From Phreatobacter oligotrophus (GTDB lineage: Bacteria > Pseudomonadota > Alphaproteobacteria > Rhizobiales > Phreatobacteraceae), in contig NZ_PZZL01000001.1 in NCBI RefSeq assembly GCF_003046185.1, forward strand, positions 558,001 through 622,000: a stretch of 64,000 nt of DNA, read 5' to 3'. Position numbers and translations under genes: made by a program. Within the stretch, counting starts at the first letter, position 1; the number at the start of each line of letters is the position of its first letter. Of the stretch, positions 58,392-64,000 are shown in pieces. Under the pieces are notes generated by a model. It was given only the letters and a program-made list of their open reading frames with translations. It was not told the origin of the DNA and searched no databases.

Positions 58392-58585
58392 CGCCCAACT
58401 TCCGATGTACGTCGGTTGCACACCCGGTCCTGGGAACGGCCTCAAGGCCTGATCCGATCGAAGCAAACCGAGACTGCATCGCCTGACGCCAGTCAGATCG
58501 AAATGCACGATCCCCGGCCTTACGGGCGGAGATCCTCTGTTTTCGCCGGGCGCAGTTTGTCCTCCGGGGCAAACCGAGCGCCCGG

Positions 58586-58613
58586 TTGCCTGTTCCGGTG
58601 ACGGGGCAGGCAA
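58586..58613 (+). other. hairpin in the rpsL leader
   Basis: TTGCCTGTTCC (58586-58596) pairs with GGGGCAGGCAA (58603-58613) over 11 bases with two G-U pairs and a GGTGAC loop, 61 bases before rpsL. A leader-control role is possible. Confidence 0.45.
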
Positions 58614-58674
58614 AGCCACGCTTTTCACGAGTTCCGGGCAACCGGGTCTCATTGGTTCAAGGACAAGGCCGCCG

Positions 58675-59046
58675 ATGCCGACAGTCAACCAGCTGATCCG
58701 CAAGCCGCGTCAGCCGCGCACCTACCGCGAGAAGTCCCGCCACATGGAGGGCTGCCCGCAGAAGCGCGGCGTGTGCACACGCGTCTACACGACGACCCCG
58801 AAGAAGCCGAACTCGGCGCTCCGCAAGGTCGCCAAGGTGCGTCTCACCAACGGCTTCGAGGTCATCGGTTACATTCCGGGTGAGGGTCATAACCTCCAGG
58901 AGCACTCGGTGGTCATGATCCGCGGCGGCCGCGTGAAGGACCTTCCGGGCGTCCGCTACCACATCCTGCGCGGCGTTCTCGACACGCAGGGCGTCAAGAA
59001 CCGCAAGCAGCGCCGTTCCAAGTACGGCGCCAAGCGGCCGAAGTAA
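58675..59046 (+). CDS. rpsL: 30S ribosomal protein S12
   Basis: The 123-residue S12 lies at the decoding centre. [40 protein letters not shown] and [13 protein letters not shown] are typical. The Lys residues at the sites linked to streptomycin resistance (43-44 here, and VKD) are wild type. First gene of the str operon. Confidence 0.97.
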   Translation: MPTVNQLIRKPRQPRTYREKSRHMEGCPQKRGVCTRVYTTTPKKPNSALRKVAKVRLTNGFEVIGYIPGEGHNLQEHSVVMIRGGRVKDLPGVRYHILRGVLDTQGVKNRKQRRSKYGAKRPK

Positions 59047-59055
59047 CAGTTGTTT

Positions 59056-59604
<549 letters not shown>

Positions 59605-59646
59605 CGACACCGACACGGTTCATCCGGAACCGAAGGAACCAAGATC

Positions 59647-61722
59647 ATGCCGCGCACTCACGCGATCGAGGACTACCGCAACTTCGGCATCATGGCCCAC
59701 ATCGATGCGGGCAAGACGACGACGACCGAGCGGATCCTCTACTACACCGGCAAGTCCCATAAGATCGGCGAAGTCCATGACGGCGCCGCCACGATGGACT
59801 TCATGGAGCAGGAGCAGGAGCGCGGCATCACCATCACGTCCGCCGCGACGACCGCCCAGTGGCGCGGCAAGCGCCTGAACATCATCGACACCCCCGGCCA
59901 CGTCGACTTCACCATCGAGGTCGAGCGTTCGCTCCGCGTGCTCGACGGCGCCGTCTGCGTCCTCGACTCCAACCAGGGCGTCGAGCCGCAGACCGAGACC
60001 GTCTGGCGCCAGGGCGACAAGTACAAGGTTCCGCGCATCGTCTTCGCCAACAAGATGGATAAGACCGGCGCTGACTTCTACATGTGCCTCGAGGACATCA
60101 AGAAGCGCCTCGGTGCCAAGCCCGTCGCCATCCAGTTGCCGATCGGCGCCGAGAACACCTTCAAGGGCGTGATCGACCTTGTTCGCATGAAGGCCGTCGT
60201 CTGGTCCGGCGAGTCCCTCGGCGCCGACTTCGACGCCAACCTCGAGATCCCCGACGATCTCAAGGAGAAGGCCGCCCAGTACCGCGCTGAGCTGGTCGAG
60301 GCCGCCGTCGAGCTCGACGACACCGCCATGGAGGCCTATCTCGAGGGCAACGAGCCCGACGAGGACACGCTGAAGCGCCTCATCCGCAAGGCCGTCCTCA
60401 CCTCCGCCTTCTTCCCCGTCCTCTGCGGCTCGGCCTTCAAGAACAAGGGCGTCCAGACGCTCCTCGACGCCGTGGTCGACTACCTGCCGTCGCCCGTCGA
60501 CGTCCCGGCCATCAAGGGCATCGACCCGAAGACCGAGGCCGAGACCGAGCGCAAGTCGTCGGACTCCGAGCCGCTGTCGCTCCTCGGCTTCAAGATCATG
60601 GACGACCAGTACGGCGTCCTGACCTTCTGCCGCATCTATTCCGGCAAGCTCGAGAAGGGCATGGCCCTCCTCAACTCGACCCGCGAGAAGAACGAGCGCG
60701 TCGGCCGCATGGTTCTCATGCACGCCAACAACCGCGAGGAAATCTCCGAAGCCTATGCCGGTGACATCGTCGCCCTCGTCGGCCTGAAGGACACCCGCAC
60801 CGGTGACACGCTCTGCGATCCGCAGAAGCCGGTCATCCTGGAGCGCATGGAGTTCCCCGAGCCGGTCATCGAAATGGCGATCGAGCCGAAGACGAAGGCC
60901 GACCAGGAGAAGATGGCGCTGGCGCTGATGAAGCTCGCCGGCGAGGACCCGTCCTTCCGCGTCTCCACCGACACCGAGTCCGGCCAGACCCGCATCAAGG
61001 GCATGGGCGAGCTCCATCTCGACATCAAGGTCGACATCCTGCGCCGCACCCACAAGGTCGACGTCACGGTCGGCGCTCCCGAGGTGGCCTTCCGCGAGAA
61101 GATCACCAAGCGCGCCGAGATCGACTACACCCACAAGAAGCAGACCGGCGGTACCGGCCAGTTCGCGAAGATCAAGATCATCGTCGAGCCGAATGAGCCG
61201 GGTGCCGGCAACGCCTTCGAGTCGAAGATCGTCGGCGGCGCCGTTCCGAAGGAGTACATCCCGGGCGTCGAGAAGGGCATCGACTCGGTCATGGGCGCGG
61301 GCATCATCGCCGGCTTCCCTGTGGTCGACGTCAAGACGACCCTGATCGACGGCGCCTACCACGACGTCGACTCCTCGGTCCTCGCCTTCGAAATCGCCTC
61401 CCGCGCCGCCATGCGCGAGGCGCTGCAGAAGTGCGGTTCGGTGCTGCTCGAGCCGATCATGTCGGTCGAGGTCGTCACCCCCGAGGAGTACACCGGCTCG
61501 GTCATCGGCGACCTCAACTCCCGCCGTGGCCAGATCCAGGGCCAGGACATGCGCGGCAACGCCAACGTCATCCAGGCCAAGGTGCCGCTGATGAACATGT
61601 TCGGCTACGTCAACCAGCTGCGCTCGTTCAGCCAGGGTCGCGCCAGCTACACCATGCAGTTCAGCCACTACGAGCAGGCGCCGTCCAACGTCGCCGCCGA
61701 AGTCCAGGCCAAATACGCCTAA
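59647..61722 (+). CDS. fusA: elongation factor G
   Basis: The 691-residue translocase GTPase. AHIDAGKT (residues 17-24), DTPGH, and NKMDKTGAD are the G1, G3 and G4 motifs; the switch-region [12 protein letters not shown] is present. Domains II to V follow to normal length, with the C-terminal [18 protein letters not shown] after AAGGAACC. It is upstream of tuf copy 2, the classic str order. Confidence 0.97.
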   Translation: MPRTHAIEDYRNFGIMAHIDAGKTTTTERILYYTGKSHKIGEVHDGAATMDFMEQEQERGITITSAATTAQWRGKRLNIIDTPGHVDFTIEVERSLRVLDGAVCVLDSNQGVEPQTETVWRQGDKYKVPRIVFANKMDKTGADFYMCLEDIKKRLGAKPVAIQLPIGAENTFKGVIDLVRMKAVVWSGESLGADFDANLEIPDDLKEKAAQYRAELVEAAVELDDTAMEAYLEGNEPDEDTLKRLIRKAVLTSAFFPVLCGSAFKNKGVQTLLDAVVDYLPSPVDVPAIKGIDPKTEAETERKSSDSEPLSLLGFKIMDDQYGVLTFCRIYSGKLEKGMALLNSTREKNERVGRMVLMHANNREEISEAYAGDIVALVGLKDTRTGDTLCDPQKPVILERMEFPEPVIEMAIEPKTKADQEKMALALMKLAGEDPSFRVSTDTESGQTRIKGMGELHLDIKVDILRRTHKVDVTVGAPEVAFREKITKRAEIDYTHKKQTGGTGQFAKIKIIVEPNEPGAGNAFESKIVGGAVPKEYIPGVEKGIDSVMGAGIIAGFPVVDVKTTLIDGAYHDVDSSVLAFEIASRAAMREALQKCGSVLLEPIMSVEVVTPEEYTGSVIGDLNSRRGQIQGQDMRGNANVIQAKVPLMNMFGYVNQLRSFSQGRASYTMQFSHYEQAPSNVAAEVQAKYA

Positions 61723-61788
61723 TTGTCCATCTGCCCGACCGGGTCGTTCAACGATCCTTGGGCGGGGCGAACATCGAAGGAGGCCACC

Positions 61789-62979
<1,191 letters not shown>

Positions 62980-62990
62980 TCCGTTATCCC

Positions 62991-63018
62991 GAGGACGCGC
63001 GGGAAACCGTGCGTCCTC
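62991..63018 (+). terminator. hairpin between tuf and rpsJ
   Basis: GAGGACGCGCGG (62991-63002) pairs with CCGTGCGTCCTC (63007-63018) over 12 bases with one G-U and a GAAA tetraloop. A short TGTCGCTTT follows. It may be a partial terminator or attenuator between the str and S10 operons. Confidence 0.5.
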
Positions 63019-63047
63019 TGTCGCTTTGCCTTTGAAGGGGCGAACCC

Positions 63048-63353
<306 letters not shown>

Positions 63354-63486
63354 GTCTTGCGACAGGCCGATGACGGCCTTTCGCGAAGTGTCCGGGTGCC
63401 CCGCAAGGTGCACCTCAAGTTGAACCCGGGTCCTCTCCGGTCCGCCATGTCGGGCGCGGATGACCCCAAAACGAGGAATGCGCGCG

Positions 63487-64000
63487 ATGCGTTCCGGTGT
63501 GATTGCCAAGAAGATGGGGATGACCCGCATCTTCAACGACGGTGGTGAGCACGTCCCCGTGACGGTGCTTCTGCTCGACGACTGCCAGGTCGTCGCCCAC
63601 CGCACGGCCGAGAAGGATGGGTACACCGCCCTGCAGCTCGGCGCCGGCCTTGCCAAGGTCAAGAACACGACCAAGGCGCAGCGTGGCCACTTCGCCATCG
63701 CCAAGGTCGAGCCGAAGCACGAGATCGTCGAGTTCCGTGTCGACGACAAGGGCGTGGTCCCGGTGGGTGCCCGCTTCGCCGCCGACCATTTCGTCGCCGG
63801 CCAGTTCGTCGACGTCACCGGCACCAGCCAGGGTAAGGGCTTCGCCGGCGCCATGAAGCGTCACAACTTCGGCGGTCTGCGTGCCACCCACGGCGTCTCG
63901 GTCTCGCACCGCTCGCATGGTTCGACGGGTAACCGTCAGGACCCCGGCAAGGTGTTCAAGAACAAGCGCATGGCCGGCCACATGGGCGTCGTCCGCGTCA
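63487..64000 (+). CDS. rplC: 50S ribosomal protein L3 (5' part)
   Basis: At least 171 residues of L3, cut by the window edge. [20 protein letters not shown] begins it; [39 protein letters not shown] and HMGVVRV are diagnostic for L3. L3 helps shape the peptidyl transferase centre. It follows rpsJ as second gene of the S10 operon. Confidence 0.96.
   Translation, partial: MRSGVIAKKMGMTRIFNDGGEHVPVTVLLLDDCQVVAHRTAEKDGYTALQLGAGLAKVKNTTKAQRGHFAIAKVEPKHEIVEFRVDDKGVVPVGARFAADHFVAGQFVDVTGTSQGKGFAGAMKRHNFGGLRATHGVSVSHRSHGSTGNRQDPGKVFKNKRMAGHMGVVRV

Noticed and set aside
58209-58703. 164-codon minus-strand frame upstream of rpsL
   Set aside because: Composition lacks a folded pattern, it overlaps the rpsL promoter and start, and no Shine-Dalgarno is seen.

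Overview
The window is high-GC alphaproteobacterial DNA. The gene order after position 42 kb (tuf, tRNA-Trp, secE, nusG, rplK, rplA, rplJ, rplL, rpoB, rpoC, rpsL, rpsG, fusA, tuf, rpsJ, rplC), the long RpoB and RpoC, and an alphaproteobacterial-looking ribosomal protein L10 leader point to the order Hyphomicrobiales (Rhizobiales). I cannot name a genus from the sequence alone.

Positions 1 to about 42,185 are the right-hand part of a temperate podovirus-type prophage. It ends at a 3' fragment of a tRNA-Gly(TCC) gene (attR). The intact tRNA-Gly, the integrase and the replication genes should lie left of the window. In order the prophage carries: large terminase, portal, scaffold-like protein, a CsrA-like protein, an N4-gp56-type major capsid protein, head and adaptor proteins, tail-fibre genes, a VRR-NUC nuclease, a GNAT acetyltransferase, three internal-virion-type genes (one with a C-terminal S74 chaperone domain, one a transglycosylase), a nine-gene leftward operon of small proteins that begins with a ribbon-helix-helix gene, a 4,487-residue polyvalent protein (pyrophosphatase-like, DNA methylase, SNF2 helicase, zincin and PLxRFG regions), a Rha/KilAC antirepressor, a ribbon-helix-helix plus membrane-protein pair, and a lysis cassette (GH19 endolysin, holin-like and spanin-like proteins).

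The most interesting signal is a four-copy leader. A 16-base element, AGCGTAGGACGCGCTC, follows a sigma-70-like promoter (approximate in copy 1, extended -10 only in copy 4) and precedes the major capsid, tail, S74-protein and endolysin genes. In every copy it is followed by a hairpin whose arms differ in sequence but still pair, and which overlaps the Shine-Dalgarno. The element presents AGGA in a way that resembles CsrA sites, and the same prophage encodes a CsrA-like protein directly upstream of copy 1. This suggests a phage-encoded translational switch for late genes. The giant polyvalent gene has its own nested leader hairpin, and contains two genes in another frame (an HNH endonuclease and a 109-residue protein) without losing its own reading frame.

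From 42.3 kb to the end the window is host core genome: a small lipoprotein gene, the first tuf copy, and the rif (rpoBC) and str (rpsL-rpsG-fusA-tuf) operons running into the S10 operon. Two paralogous secreted proteins on the minus strand separate rpoC from rpsL. The two tuf copies differ only at a few synonymous positions. Several intergenic hairpins probably mark the usual ribosomal-protein autoregulation and processing points.
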